Of a stretch of DNA of 19,255 nt, positions 8,437 through 15,170 are shown piece by piece. The position numbers and the translations under genes are program-made. The notes beneath the pieces are model-generated. The model was not told the origin of the DNA. It searched no databases and was given only the letters and a program-made list of their open reading frames with translations. Positions within the stretch are counted from its first letter, which is position 1. Every line of letters starts with the position of its first letter. This DNA comes from JBDNFP01 sp041689775 (GTDB lineage: Bacteria > Bacteroidota > Bacteroidia > Cytophagales > Spirosomataceae): positions 1-19,255 of the forward strand of contig JBDNFP010000492.1 of the NCBI GenBank assembly GCA_041689775.1, written 5' to 3'.

Positions 8437-9552
8437 ATGAAATCAAGATCACTTACATCTTATCGCCAGGTAGCTCAGGAATGTATAGACTCCTTTGACA
8501 GAGTGAATATGCGCAAAGAAGAAGGCTACTGCGTACGGTCGGGGCTATTTTCTGCAAACCTGACCAATTTTCTGCCAGAAATTCCTGAGAAAGATCATGA
8601 AGATCTATACCTTGGTATGATCAGGAATCTGGCTCTTGAAAAGTTTGATCGACAGTTAATGCATCTGAGTGACGTATCGGCATTGGAAGGTGACTTGTCT
8701 CTCATTAATAATCCAAAAAAGCCCTTTATTTTTTGCACTTTTCATATCGGGTCTTACCGACTGATCGCAAATGTGCTACTACGTAAAGGCTACCAATTTT
8801 CTACTCTGGTTCGTCAGGAGGTGTTTGAGTCGCAACAAGCGGAATTTAAAAGCTATTGCGATGGTATGTACGATCACTTCAAGACTCCCAGTAAAGTTAA
8901 TATCCTTAATGCTGAGGACCCCCGGGTACTACTGCAAATGACGCGGGAATTGCAGGCCGGCCGCTCCATCCTTGTTTACATTGACGGAGACACCGGTTCG
9001 GGAGAAGACCATAAGACTACCGTAGATTTCCTTAATCAACAGGTAAGAGTTCGTAAAGGTATTCCGTATGCTAGTTTTCTCTCAGGAGTTCCTATATTGC
9101 CGATCGTACAATATCGGAAAGATAACCTGCAAAATGTATTGCGCGTTGGAAAACCGATTATGGCAGAAAAAACTGAAACCCGCGAAGAGTTCAGTCAACG
9201 TTCGCTGAGTAGTATCTACAAGTATTTTGGAAGGTATATTGAAAAATACACCAATCAATGGGAAGGATGGTGCTATATTCATAACTCCATGGTTATTAAA
9301 CCACAGCAGGTAGCGGCTCAGCCCGAAAGCACTACTATGAGTAAAAGAAAAACGTATCGTTTTAATCAAAGCCGATACCGGATTTTTGAATTGGAAAGTA
9401 ATTATCTGTTATTCGACCGTGCTGCTTACGAAACGTACGAAATTACTGCTGATATGAAAAAGTACCTTTCGGCGTCGGTTGTGAAAAATCCAAGCAAGAC
9501 ATTAGGAGAAGGTATCTTCGGTGAATTATTGACCCGTAATATCCTGATCTAA
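8437..9552 (+). CDS. LPLAT/HtrB-like acyltransferase with RRE-like C-terminal domain
   Basis: This 371-residue protein has two parts. Residues 1 to about 290 resemble the lipid A acyltransferase (HtrB/LpxL, LABLAT) branch of the lysophospholipid acyltransferase superfamily. The histidine motif is FCTFHIGSYRLI (His103), followed by YIDGDTGSG (Asp183, Asp185) and the RKGIPYASFLSGVPILPIV strand-turn typical of the second half of the fold; QWEGWCYIH closes the domain. The residue five after the His is Arg108, where the family normally has Asp or Glu. Residues about 306-371 form an extra domain, YRIFELESNYLLFDRAA then YEITADMKKYL, ending GIFGELLTRNILI. This pattern resembles PqqD-like RiPP recognition elements. 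The ATG at 8437 is chosen over a TTG at 8428. The protein has no obvious membrane helix. I infer that it acylates the peptide encoded just upstream; lipid acylation is the alternative. Confidence 0.8.
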   Translation: MKSRSLTSYRQVAQECIDSFDRVNMRKEEGYCVRSGLFSANLTNFLPEIPEKDHEDLYLGMIRNLALEKFDRQLMHLSDVSALEGDLSLINNPKKPFIFCTFHIGSYRLIANVLLRKGYQFSTLVRQEVFESQQAEFKSYCDGMYDHFKTPSKVNILNAEDPRVLLQMTRELQAGRSILVYIDGDTGSGEDHKTTVDFLNQQVRVRKGIPYASFLSGVPILPIVQYRKDNLQNVLRVGKPIMAEKTETREEFSQRSLSSIYKYFGRYIEKYTNQWEGWCYIHNSMVIKPQQVAAQPESTTMSKRKTYRFNQSRYRIFELESNYLLFDRAAYETYEITADMKKYLSASVVKNPSKTLGEGIFGELLTRNILI

Positions 9553-9600
9553 GCCACTTAGGTGGCAATATTTAAGATTTTAGTGTGTGTATAGTATGGC

Positions 9601-9634
9601 AAAACTCCTGTCCCTTGGACGGGAGTTTTTGTTT
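9601..9634 (+). terminator. Rho-independent terminator of the peptide/acyltransferase unit
   Basis: AAAACTCCTGTCC (9601-9613) pairs with GGACGGGAGTTTT (9617-9629) with one wobble pair around a 3-base loop (CTT). A T-rich run (TGTTTT) follows. It lies 48 bases after the acyltransferase stop and closes the two-gene unit. Confidence 0.92.
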
Positions 9635-9705
9635 TATAGCAGTGGTAAAAGCACTCCGGACAAATTTTTTCCTAAATTGAACGTTCATCAAGCCTAATCC
9701 AAATT

Positions 9706-10740
9706 TTGAAAACGATTGTCCTACGTGAACCCGGCCATTTTGAGTTAACCGAAATCCCGTTTGATACCAGCTTGAAGGAAGGGCAGGCTCTGGTGCGGGT
9801 AATCTGCATCGGGGTTTGTGGTACAGATCTTCACGCGTTTCGGGGCCGCCAGCCATTCTTTACTTATCCCCGCGTTTTGGGACATGAACTAGCAGTAGAG
9901 ATTATCGAACTTAAAGGCGATGCTTACGGCTTGAAGGTGGGAGATTGCTGCGCTGTGGAGCCTTACATGGACTGTGGCGAATGTCAGGCATGTCGACGTG
10001 GAATGACTAACTGCTGTGAAAAATTGCAGGTACTGGGCGTTCATGCCGACGGAGGTATGGTAGAATACCTAAAACTTCCTACTGGTAAACTGCACCCATC
10101 TAACCGACTTAAAAAAGAACAACTTGCCTTGGTGGAAACCCTGGCAATTGGAGGTCATGCCGTTGAGCGTGCCGATTTAGGTCAGGACGACTATGTGTTG
10201 GTGGTAGGAGCGGGGCCCATCGGACTATCGGTGATAGAGTTTGTTAAGAGAAGTGGCGCGACGCTCGTGGTAGCTGATATTAACGCTAGCAGATTACAAT
10301 TTTGTGAGGATAAAATGGGGGTAGAGCATACCTTGTCAATGACTGATACCTTTACGGAGGACCTCAGAAAGCTCTTGGACGGAAACTTACCAACGGTAGT
10401 ATTTGATGCTACGGGGCACCCAGAATCGATGATGAAAGGATTTGACTACTGCGCACACGGTGGAAAGCTGGTCTTTGTGGGCCTCTTTCAGGGAGATGTT
10501 AGTTTTCATGACCCGACCTTCCACCGCAAAGAGTTGATGGTTATGGCGAGCCGAAACGCAACACCGCAAACTTTCCGGACCATTATTAACGCCATCGAAA
10601 ATGGCAGGATGGATACTACGTCCTGGATCACCCACCGGATTGACTTTGATAAAGTACCTGAAACCTTCGCCAGCCTGCTCGAACCCGGTTCGGGAGTGAT
10701 AAAAGCAGTGATTGAAATGCCTTTATCGAATAAGGCGTAA
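9706..10740 (+). CDS. Zinc-dependent medium-chain dehydrogenase (sorbitol/threonine dehydrogenase-like)
   Basis: This 344-residue MDR-family oxidoreductase carries the catalytic zinc ligands Cys38 (GVCGTD), His60-Glu61 (GHEL) and Glu144. The structural zinc cysteines are Cys90, Cys93, Cys96 and Cys104 (CGECQACRRGMTNCC). The Rossmann fingerprint is VVGAGPIG (168-173), and Asp191 at the end of the second beta strand (VVADI) favours NAD(H) over NADP(H). It should oxidise a secondary alcohol or sugar-alcohol group; overall it resembles the sorbitol/threonine/RspB-type dehydrogenases, but the substrate cannot be named. The start is TTG: no in-frame ATG lies upstream before a stop at 9673, and (M)KTIVLREPG is the usual MDR N-terminus. 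Its last 18 bases overlap the end of the convergent membrane-protein gene. Confidence 0.93.
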   Translation: MKTIVLREPGHFELTEIPFDTSLKEGQALVRVICIGVCGTDLHAFRGRQPFFTYPRVLGHELAVEIIELKGDAYGLKVGDCCAVEPYMDCGECQACRRGMTNCCEKLQVLGVHADGGMVEYLKLPTGKLHPSNRLKKEQLALVETLAIGGHAVERADLGQDDYVLVVGAGPIGLSVIEFVKRSGATLVVADINASRLQFCEDKMGVEHTLSMTDTFTEDLRKLLDGNLPTVVFDATGHPESMMKGFDYCAHGGKLVFVGLFQGDVSFHDPTFHRKELMVMASRNATPQTFRTIINAIENGRMDTTSWITHRIDFDKVPETFASLLEPGSGVIKAVIEMPLSNKA

Positions 10741-11481
10741 GGTTATCCCGTTAAGGGTAAGGGTACCAAGAGTCAGGGATAAGTAGGCCCAGCCAATGGG
10801 AATCATGGGCACTACCCAGTAAACGCCTACCAGAAAAGCAATGAATCCGTACCCAGCCATCAACAGACCGTATAGTATGCGAGCCGTTGCGGCTGAGCCT
10901 TGCTGTGCGTGGGTAAAGACGGCAAGCGTGGAGGTCATGATAGGAAATGGTGTAAGTATCCCACTCCATTCGGGTCCGAGAATACCAGCTGCCTGAGTCA
11001 GTACCAGGACAAACGTAGTAGCCACTAACATTCGGAGTGGAATGTCGTACCGTCGTTTGCGATTATTGGCGGCGAGCTGCTCAGGTTTCGGAAATAAATA
11101 TAAAATAATGGTTAGTACTATTACATTAGCGGCCATTGCCTCCCATAGAGTTGGAGTAAATTGGAACGAGAGGAGAGCTACCACGAAGAAGATACCATAA
11201 CTGAACAACACGGTAGGTAGCCACTTCCATCGCTTTGATAATACGGCGTAAGAAAATGCGAATAGGATGGTACCTACCGAACCCATTAAAGCGCTTGGTA
11301 TGGTTTTGGCCACAAAAGGTGCACCCTGCTCCCATGCCATAAAGAATGAGATAGGCCCGGCTACCCAGGGAAATCCTCCGATCCAGCCCCCGATTCCTGT
11401 TCCCCAACGCCTCACGGCCAGGGTTACGCTAGCGATGAGCAGTGGCATCATCAAAACTTTTATTAAAAAAATGGTACTCAT
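10723..11481 (-). CDS. Polytopic membrane protein with internal duplication
   Basis: This 252-residue, very hydrophobic protein has about seven or eight membrane helices and no recognised catalytic motif. The two halves share a pattern: GIGGWIGGFPWVAGP, then a hydrophobic stretch and EQG at about 27-53, is echoed by GPEWSGILTPFPIMTS, then a hydrophobic stretch and QQG at about 169-195. Each is followed by an Ala-rich helix and a Gly-rich helix. This suggests a duplicated transporter- or permease-like unit. I know similar uncharacterised proteins only as hypothetical membrane proteins. The frame stays open to a TTG at 11511, but a minus-strand -7 element at 11509-11516 overlaps that codon, so the ATG at 11481 is preferred. 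It is convergent with the dehydrogenase gene. The function is unknown. Confidence 0.8.
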   Translation of the reverse strand: MSTIFLIKVLMMPLLIASVTLAVRRWGTGIGGWIGGFPWVAGPISFFMAWEQGAPFVAKTIPSALMGSVGTILFAFSYAVLSKRWKWLPTVLFSYGIFFVVALLSFQFTPTLWEAMAANVIVLTIILYLFPKPEQLAANNRKRRYDIPLRMLVATTFVLVLTQAAGILGPEWSGILTPFPIMTSTLAVFTHAQQGSAATARILYGLLMAGYGFIAFLVGVYWVVPMIPIGWAYLSLTLGTLTLNGITLRLIR

Positions 11482-11508
11482 CAAAGCGAAGTTCTGAACA
11501 GGAAATTC

Positions 11509-11516
11509 CAAAGGTA
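11509..11516 (-). promoter_or_regulatory. -7 promoter element (TAnnTTTG) of the membrane-protein gene
   Basis: Read on the minus strand the sequence is TACCTTTG, an exact match to the Bacteroidota -7 consensus. Transcription would start near 11502, about 20 bases before the ATG at 11481 and downstream of the alternative TTG. No clear -33 element is visible. Confidence 0.5.
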
Positions 11517-11563
11517 CTAAACAACCAAAGGCTATTCATGCAGAAAGAAGTTTATATAATTAC

Positions 11564-11594
11564 TTGCAACAATGTTGCATAAGTAATATATTTG
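11564..11594 (+). promoter_or_regulatory. Promoter of the TonB-receptor/lipoprotein unit
   Basis: TTG (11564-11566), then 20 bases, then TATATTTG (11587-11594) fits the Bacteroidota TTG-N(17-23)-TAnnTTTG pattern. The palindromic operator at 11565-11579 lies inside it, so a bound repressor would block polymerase. Confidence 0.65.
11565..11579. promoter_or_regulatory. Zur/Fur-like operator palindrome, copy 1
   Basis: TGCAACA-A-TGTTGCA is a perfect 7-1-7 palindrome between the -33 and -7 elements of the receptor promoter. The same 14 arm bases recur at 15111-15125 in the MerC-gene promoter, and a Fur-family regulator is encoded between the two sites. Assignment to that regulator is inference from position and symmetry. 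Confidence 0.75.
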
Positions 11595-11622
11595 TACTTC
11601 TATTATATGAAATAAGGAGTTG

Positions 11623-13959
11623 ATGTATCACAAAGTTTTGATTGCCTGTATTCTAGCAGCCGTTGGGTGTCTGCCTATCAGGGATCTTCAAGCCCAAACT
11701 CCCGATTGCCATTGTTTTATTAAAGGTGTAGTTAGGGACGATCACACCGGGCAACCAGTCGTCGGGGCAACACTCTTACTGGTTGGGTCCAATAAAGGCG
11801 TTTTCACGGATGAGAAGGGTAGGTACCAGTTTTACAACCTGTGTCCGGGTAGCTATCAGTTGGAATGCCGTATTGTGGGGTACCAGCCAAGACGGCAGAC
11901 CATTGACTTACAGGAAGGTCACGAAGAAAACTTTGCGTTAGCAGAAGAAGAGATACACTTGAAAGACGTTGAAATTACCGCTCAGAGGAACGATGCACCC
12001 ATAACCCAGCCAATTAATACACTCAGCGGAGCCGATCTTACGCAGACCCGGGGTCAATCTTTGGGGGAAAGCCTGAAAGGATTAACGGGCCTCACTACCC
12101 TCCAAACGGGAGCTTCGGTTGCGAAGCCCGTTATCCACGGAATGCACAGCAACCGGGTACTGATCATGAACAACGGCGTGAGGCAGGAAGGGCAACAATG
12201 GGGCTCGGAGCATGCTCCTGAAATAGATCCTTTTGTGGCTACCCGCCTTTCGGTGGTAAAAGGTGCCGCCGGGGTACGCTATGGTTCGGATGCCATTGGT
12301 GGGGTTATTCTGGTTGATCCTCAGGAGTTGCCTATTGACAAACTTTTAAGCGGGGAAATTAATACTGCCTTCTTCTCCAATGGTCGTCAGGGCGTGGGGT
12401 CAGCCACCTTACAGGGTGGTATTAAGGGAGTTACCGGGCTAGGATGGCGCGCCCAGGGAACACTCAAACGCGGAGGTAATATTCGAACTCCGGGTTATTT
12501 TCTTAACAACACGGGCAGTGAAGAGCGTAATTTCTCATTAGCTACTGGCTACCGGAAAAGAGGCTTTGGGGCTGAACTTTTTTACAGCCACTTTGCTACT
12601 AAATTAGGAATATTCTCTGGCTCTCACATTGGGAGTGTCACTGACTTGCTTACCGTGATCGAAAGGGGAGAGCCTCTGATCAAAAGCGGTTTTAGCTATA
12701 CTATCGGTCGACCGTATCAGAATGTTACGCATGATCTGGTAAAAGCCGAGGCTCACTACCATTTTGCGGACGGAAACCGTTTGCAGTGGGTGTCTTCCTG
12801 GCAATTTAATAATCGTTTTGAATACGACCTGCACCAGCCCCGTAATGACTCGCTCGCGTCGCTCATTCGCCCCGAGCTTTCGTTCCGGCTTACCACGTTC
12901 ACCAATGACTTTATCTGGGATCATAAACCCCTGAAAGGAAAGATAGCGGGTCAGATTGGCCTTAGTACCTTGTATCAGTATAACCTAATGAGCGGCAGGC
13001 CCTTGATTCCAAACTTTGATCAGTGGAATGTTGGCCTGTTTGCGATCGAACGACTTTTGAAAAACGGCTGGGAAGTAGAAGCCGGACTTCGTTACGACTA
13101 TCGGTATCTGACTACCTACCGGATCGTAAACCGGGTAAAGGTAACGGACGAGTTTCGCTTTCATAATGCCTCCGGCACCTTAGGTGTTGGCCGTAATCTG
13201 ACTAGTAAATGGTCTCTGAGGCTGAACGCCGGTACCGCCTGGCGCGCTCCCAACGTCAGTGAGCTATTTAGTGACGGTGTACACCACGGAGCGGCGGCGT
13301 TTGAGGAGGGAGATGCCAGCCTGAAACCAGAAAAGGCTTTTAATTCCATCGGTAGTGTCCGATATAGTGTCGAAAACCTTACCGTTGAGGTAGGAGGGTA
13401 CTATAACTACATCCGGGATTACATCTATCTCAAACCTCAGCCAGAACCTATACTTACCGTGCGGGGAGCGTTCCCTTATTTTAAGTACACCCAAACGGAT
13501 GCCACTTTCAGGGGAATAGACGCGACGGTCGATTGGAAGTTGTCCGGCCGTTGGTCGGTTGGCAGTAAGCTTACCTATTTACGGGTCAGTGATGTGCGTA
13601 ACAATAGCTATTTGGTGATGATCCCGGCTAACCGCTGGGACAACCAGCTAAAATTGAATCTTGACGATCTAAACTGGGGCGAGAAAATGTACTTCCTGAT
13701 CAGTAATCGCTGGGTGGGGGAGCAACGTCGGGTTCCTAAGGCGAGTGATTTTGCTCCACCACCAACGGCCTATTCACTCTGGAATGTGCAGTGGGGAGCC
13801 ACATTCGCCATGGCCAAAGAACGGAAACTGGAACTTACCCTAACTGCCGATAATGTACTGAATACCTCGTACCGAGACTACCTAAACAGATTCCGGTATT
13901 ACGCCGACGACATGGGCCGTACTATTTCTCTGCGGGCAAGGTTCTCCTTTGGCAGTTAA
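11623..13959 (+). CDS. TonB-dependent receptor, probable zinc (metal) uptake
   Basis: This 778-residue outer-membrane receptor has a Sec signal peptide (about 1-24, ending LQA). A carboxypeptidase-regulatory-like domain follows (about 31-115: GVVRDDHTGQPVVGATLLL, FTDEKGRYQF), then a plug (about 120-240, with VLIMNNGVRQEGQQWGSEH and VVKGAAGVRYGSDAIGGVI) and a 22-strand-type barrel ending in a short segment with Phe near the terminus (LRARFSFGS). It takes up a substrate using TonB energy. The substrate is inferred to be zinc, perhaps as a complex: a Fur/Zur-like palindrome sits in its promoter, a Zur-like gene is encoded two genes downstream, and the EHAPEID plug motif recalls ZnuD-like receptors. 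An ATG at 11623 directly follows an in-frame TTG at 11620; AAGGAG at 11614-11619 is a rare visible Shine-Dalgarno-like sequence, though very close to the start. The lipoprotein gene follows after 42 bases. Confidence 0.92.
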   Translation: MYHKVLIACILAAVGCLPIRDLQAQTPDCHCFIKGVVRDDHTGQPVVGATLLLVGSNKGVFTDEKGRYQFYNLCPGSYQLECRIVGYQPRRQTIDLQEGHEENFALAEEEIHLKDVEITAQRNDAPITQPINTLSGADLTQTRGQSLGESLKGLTGLTTLQTGASVAKPVIHGMHSNRVLIMNNGVRQEGQQWGSEHAPEIDPFVATRLSVVKGAAGVRYGSDAIGGVILVDPQELPIDKLLSGEINTAFFSNGRQGVGSATLQGGIKGVTGLGWRAQGTLKRGGNIRTPGYFLNNTGSEERNFSLATGYRKRGFGAELFYSHFATKLGIFSGSHIGSVTDLLTVIERGEPLIKSGFSYTIGRPYQNVTHDLVKAEAHYHFADGNRLQWVSSWQFNNRFEYDLHQPRNDSLASLIRPELSFRLTTFTNDFIWDHKPLKGKIAGQIGLSTLYQYNLMSGRPLIPNFDQWNVGLFAIERLLKNGWEVEAGLRYDYRYLTTYRIVNRVKVTDEFRFHNASGTLGVGRNLTSKWSLRLNAGTAWRAPNVSELFSDGVHHGAAAFEEGDASLKPEKAFNSIGSVRYSVENLTVEVGGYYNYIRDYIYLKPQPEPILTVRGAFPYFKYTQTDATFRGIDATVDWKLSGRWSVGSKLTYLRVSDVRNNSYLVMIPANRWDNQLKLNLDDLNWGEKMYFLISNRWVGEQRRVPKASDFAPPPTAYSLWNVQWGATFAMAKERKLELTLTADNVLNTSYRDYLNRFRYYADDMGRTISLRARFSFGS

Positions 13960-14001
13960 TACCTAAATAATCTAACCATTCAACAAAATAATCAAGCAGT
14001 A

Positions 14002-14568
14002 ATGATGAAAATGAAAACCGTACAAGCAATTGTGTTAATGGCCGTAGCCACCATCCTGTTTCAGTGTAAGAGCGCTAGTGAGGTAGAGCCAGATGATGAG
14101 AATGAATTGATCACGACAGTGCTGTTGAAGTTTACAGAAACTGGAACTTCCACAACGACCACGGTTACCTATCGGGATATCGATGGCGATGGTGGAAATC
14201 CACCAACTCGCTTTGATCAGGTAGTGCTAAAATCCAATACTGCTTATGCCTTAGTAGTTGAGGTGTTAGATGAGAGTAAGAACCCCGCAATTGATATTAC
14301 CGGAGAGATTAAAGAGAAGGCAGATGAACATTTATTTATTTTTACGCCGAATCCTTCCTCACTTCTGACGTATACCTACGGAGATAAAGATGCGAGGAAT
14401 TTACCCTTGGGACTGACCGGGGTTGTCAATACAGCAGCGGCTGGGGTAGGGATGTTGAAAGTACAACTACGCCATCAGCCAGCAATCAACGGTAGCCCCG
14501 TGAAAGATGGTACCTCCGGTCCGGGTAGTGACGATGTGAATATAGATTTTAGCGTGGAGGTAAAATAA
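14002..14568 (+). CDS. Lipoprotein cotranscribed with the TonB-dependent receptor
   Basis: This 188-residue protein has a lipoprotein signal (hydrophobic residues 6-20, then Cys22 in ILFQC; the Phe-Gln before Cys is unusual). An acidic linker (EVEPDDENELITT) is followed by an all-beta domain with TVTYRDIDGDGGNPPTRFDQVVL, EIKEKADEHLFIF, PLGLTG and LRHQP. I recognise this as a recurrent Bacteroidota family of unknown function, from memory only. It starts 42 bases after the receptor with no promoter or terminator in the gap, so it is probably under the same palindrome. The Asp-rich DIDGDGG and DEH segments and His residues could bind metal. A surface lipoprotein helping the receptor capture its ligand is the natural inference. 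It ends 2 bases from the end of the convergent fur-family gene. Confidence 0.85.
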   Translation: MMKMKTVQAIVLMAVATILFQCKSASEVEPDDENELITTVLLKFTETGTSTTTTVTYRDIDGDGGNPPTRFDQVVLKSNTAYALVVEVLDESKNPAIDITGEIKEKADEHLFIFTPNPSSLLTYTYGDKDARNLPLGLTGVVNTAAAGVGMLKVQLRHQPAINGSPVKDGTSGPGSDDVNIDFSVEVK

Positions 14569-14570
14569 AA

Positions 14571-14990
14571 CTAGTGACTACTACAAGCCGCGCACAGGCC
14601 TTGAATCAAGAGATTTATTTCTTGTGCGCGGTAACCTTCCGGTAGTTGCACAGCGGGTACGTGGAGATTTTCAAGGCAGTTGGTTTGACCGCATTCATTA
14701 CATTTAAAATGCACGTGGTCGTGTTGGTGGTTGTGTTCCGAGCAACGCTCTTTACACAAAGCATAGCGCATTCCTTCGTCATCCAAGACCTTGTGTATGA
14801 TGCCCTTCTCTAAAAAAGTTTTCAGGGTACGGTATATCGTAACGCGGTCAAAACGGTCACCAATTTTACTTTCCAGGTCCCCGTGGGATAGAGCTACCTC
14901 TTTGTTTAGGAAAGTCTCTAATATATCCTCCCTGCACGAGGTTGTGCGTAGGTTATGGTTTTTAAGAATATCTCTGATAACTTGTTCCAT
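14571..14990 (-). CDS. Fur-family metalloregulator, Zur-like
   Basis: This 139-residue protein has the Fur fold. The N-terminal winged helix includes LRTTSCREDILETFLN, LSHGDLESKI and the recognition helix RFDRVTIYRTLKTFLEKGII. The C-terminal half carries two structural-zinc pairs, Cys97-Cys100 (CNEC) and Cys133-Cys136 (CAAC), and a His-rich segment with His86, His88, His90, His92 and His94 (EHNHQHDHVHF) as the sensing site. His and Cys richness, and flanking receptor and MerC genes with shared palindromes, favour zinc sensing (Zur) over iron or peroxide, but metal identity cannot be read from the sequence. It would repress the receptor/lipoprotein unit and the divergent MerC gene. Its own -7 element at 15040-15047 is not covered by a palindrome; the nearest box lies about 65 bases further upstream of it. 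Confidence 0.92.
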   Translation of the reverse strand: MEQVIRDILKNHNLRTTSCREDILETFLNKEVALSHGDLESKIGDRFDRVTIYRTLKTFLEKGIIHKVLDDEGMRYALCKERCSEHNHQHDHVHFKCNECGQTNCLENLHVPAVQLPEGYRAQEINLLIQGLCAACSSH

Positions 14991-15039
14991 AAAGGATTAC
15001 GAATGATATATCTGGTAGCTTAACTCAGATCGAACTCAA

Positions 15040-15047
15040 CAAAGGTA
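15040..15047 (-). promoter_or_regulatory. -7 promoter element (TAnnTTTG) of the fur-family gene
   Basis: On the minus strand this reads TACCTTTG, an exact match to the -7 consensus, about 50 bases before the ATG at 14990. No convincing -33 element is visible. Confidence 0.5.
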
Positions 15048-15107
15048 CTGTCTGACGAACACTTAATTCATTGTCCGGCTTCAATTAGGTCAGATTTAAA
15101 CTATTTA

Positions 15108-15128
15108 GTATGCAACAGTGTTGCATAC
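15108..15128. promoter_or_regulatory. Zur/Fur-like operator palindrome, copy 2
   Basis: GTATGCAACA and TGTTGCATAC flank a single G, giving a perfect 10-1-10 palindrome. Its inner 7-1-7 core (15111-15125) has the same arms as the site at 11565-11579. It covers the -33 element (TTG 15121-15123) of the MerC-gene promoter. Confidence 0.8.
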
Positions 15129-15151
15129 ATTAAAGTTTCCTGTTACTTTTG
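15121..15151 (+). promoter_or_regulatory. Promoter of the MerC-domain gene
   Basis: TTG (15121-15123), then 20 bases, then TACTTTTG (15144-15151) matches the Bacteroidota promoter pattern. The ATG follows at 15171, so the leader is very short. The -33 element lies inside the palindrome at 15108-15128. Confidence 0.65.
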
Positions 15152-15164
15152 CATCATTATTGCA
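15150..15164. promoter_or_regulatory. Weak second operator-like site before the MerC-domain gene
   Basis: TGCATCA-T-TATTGCA matches 12 of the 14 arm bases of TGCAACA-N-TGTTGCA. It is centred 39 bases downstream of the strong site and covers the end of the -7 element and the expected transcription start. Its role as an operator is inferred. Confidence 0.4.
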
Positions 15165-15170
15165 TTCATA

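Noticed and set aside
8437..9552. Reading the acyltransferase as an ordinary lipid A late acyltransferase (LpxL/LpxM).
   Set aside because: No N-terminal membrane helix is obvious, the acid of the His-x4-acid motif is Arg, and an extra C-terminal domain and an upstream peptide gene are present. It stays the main alternative to the peptide-acylation idea.
9553..9566. Perfect small hairpin GCCAC-TTAG-GTGGC directly after the acyltransferase stop.
   Set aside because: The stem has only 5 base pairs and no T-run follows. The strong terminator at 9601-9634 explains transcript ending.
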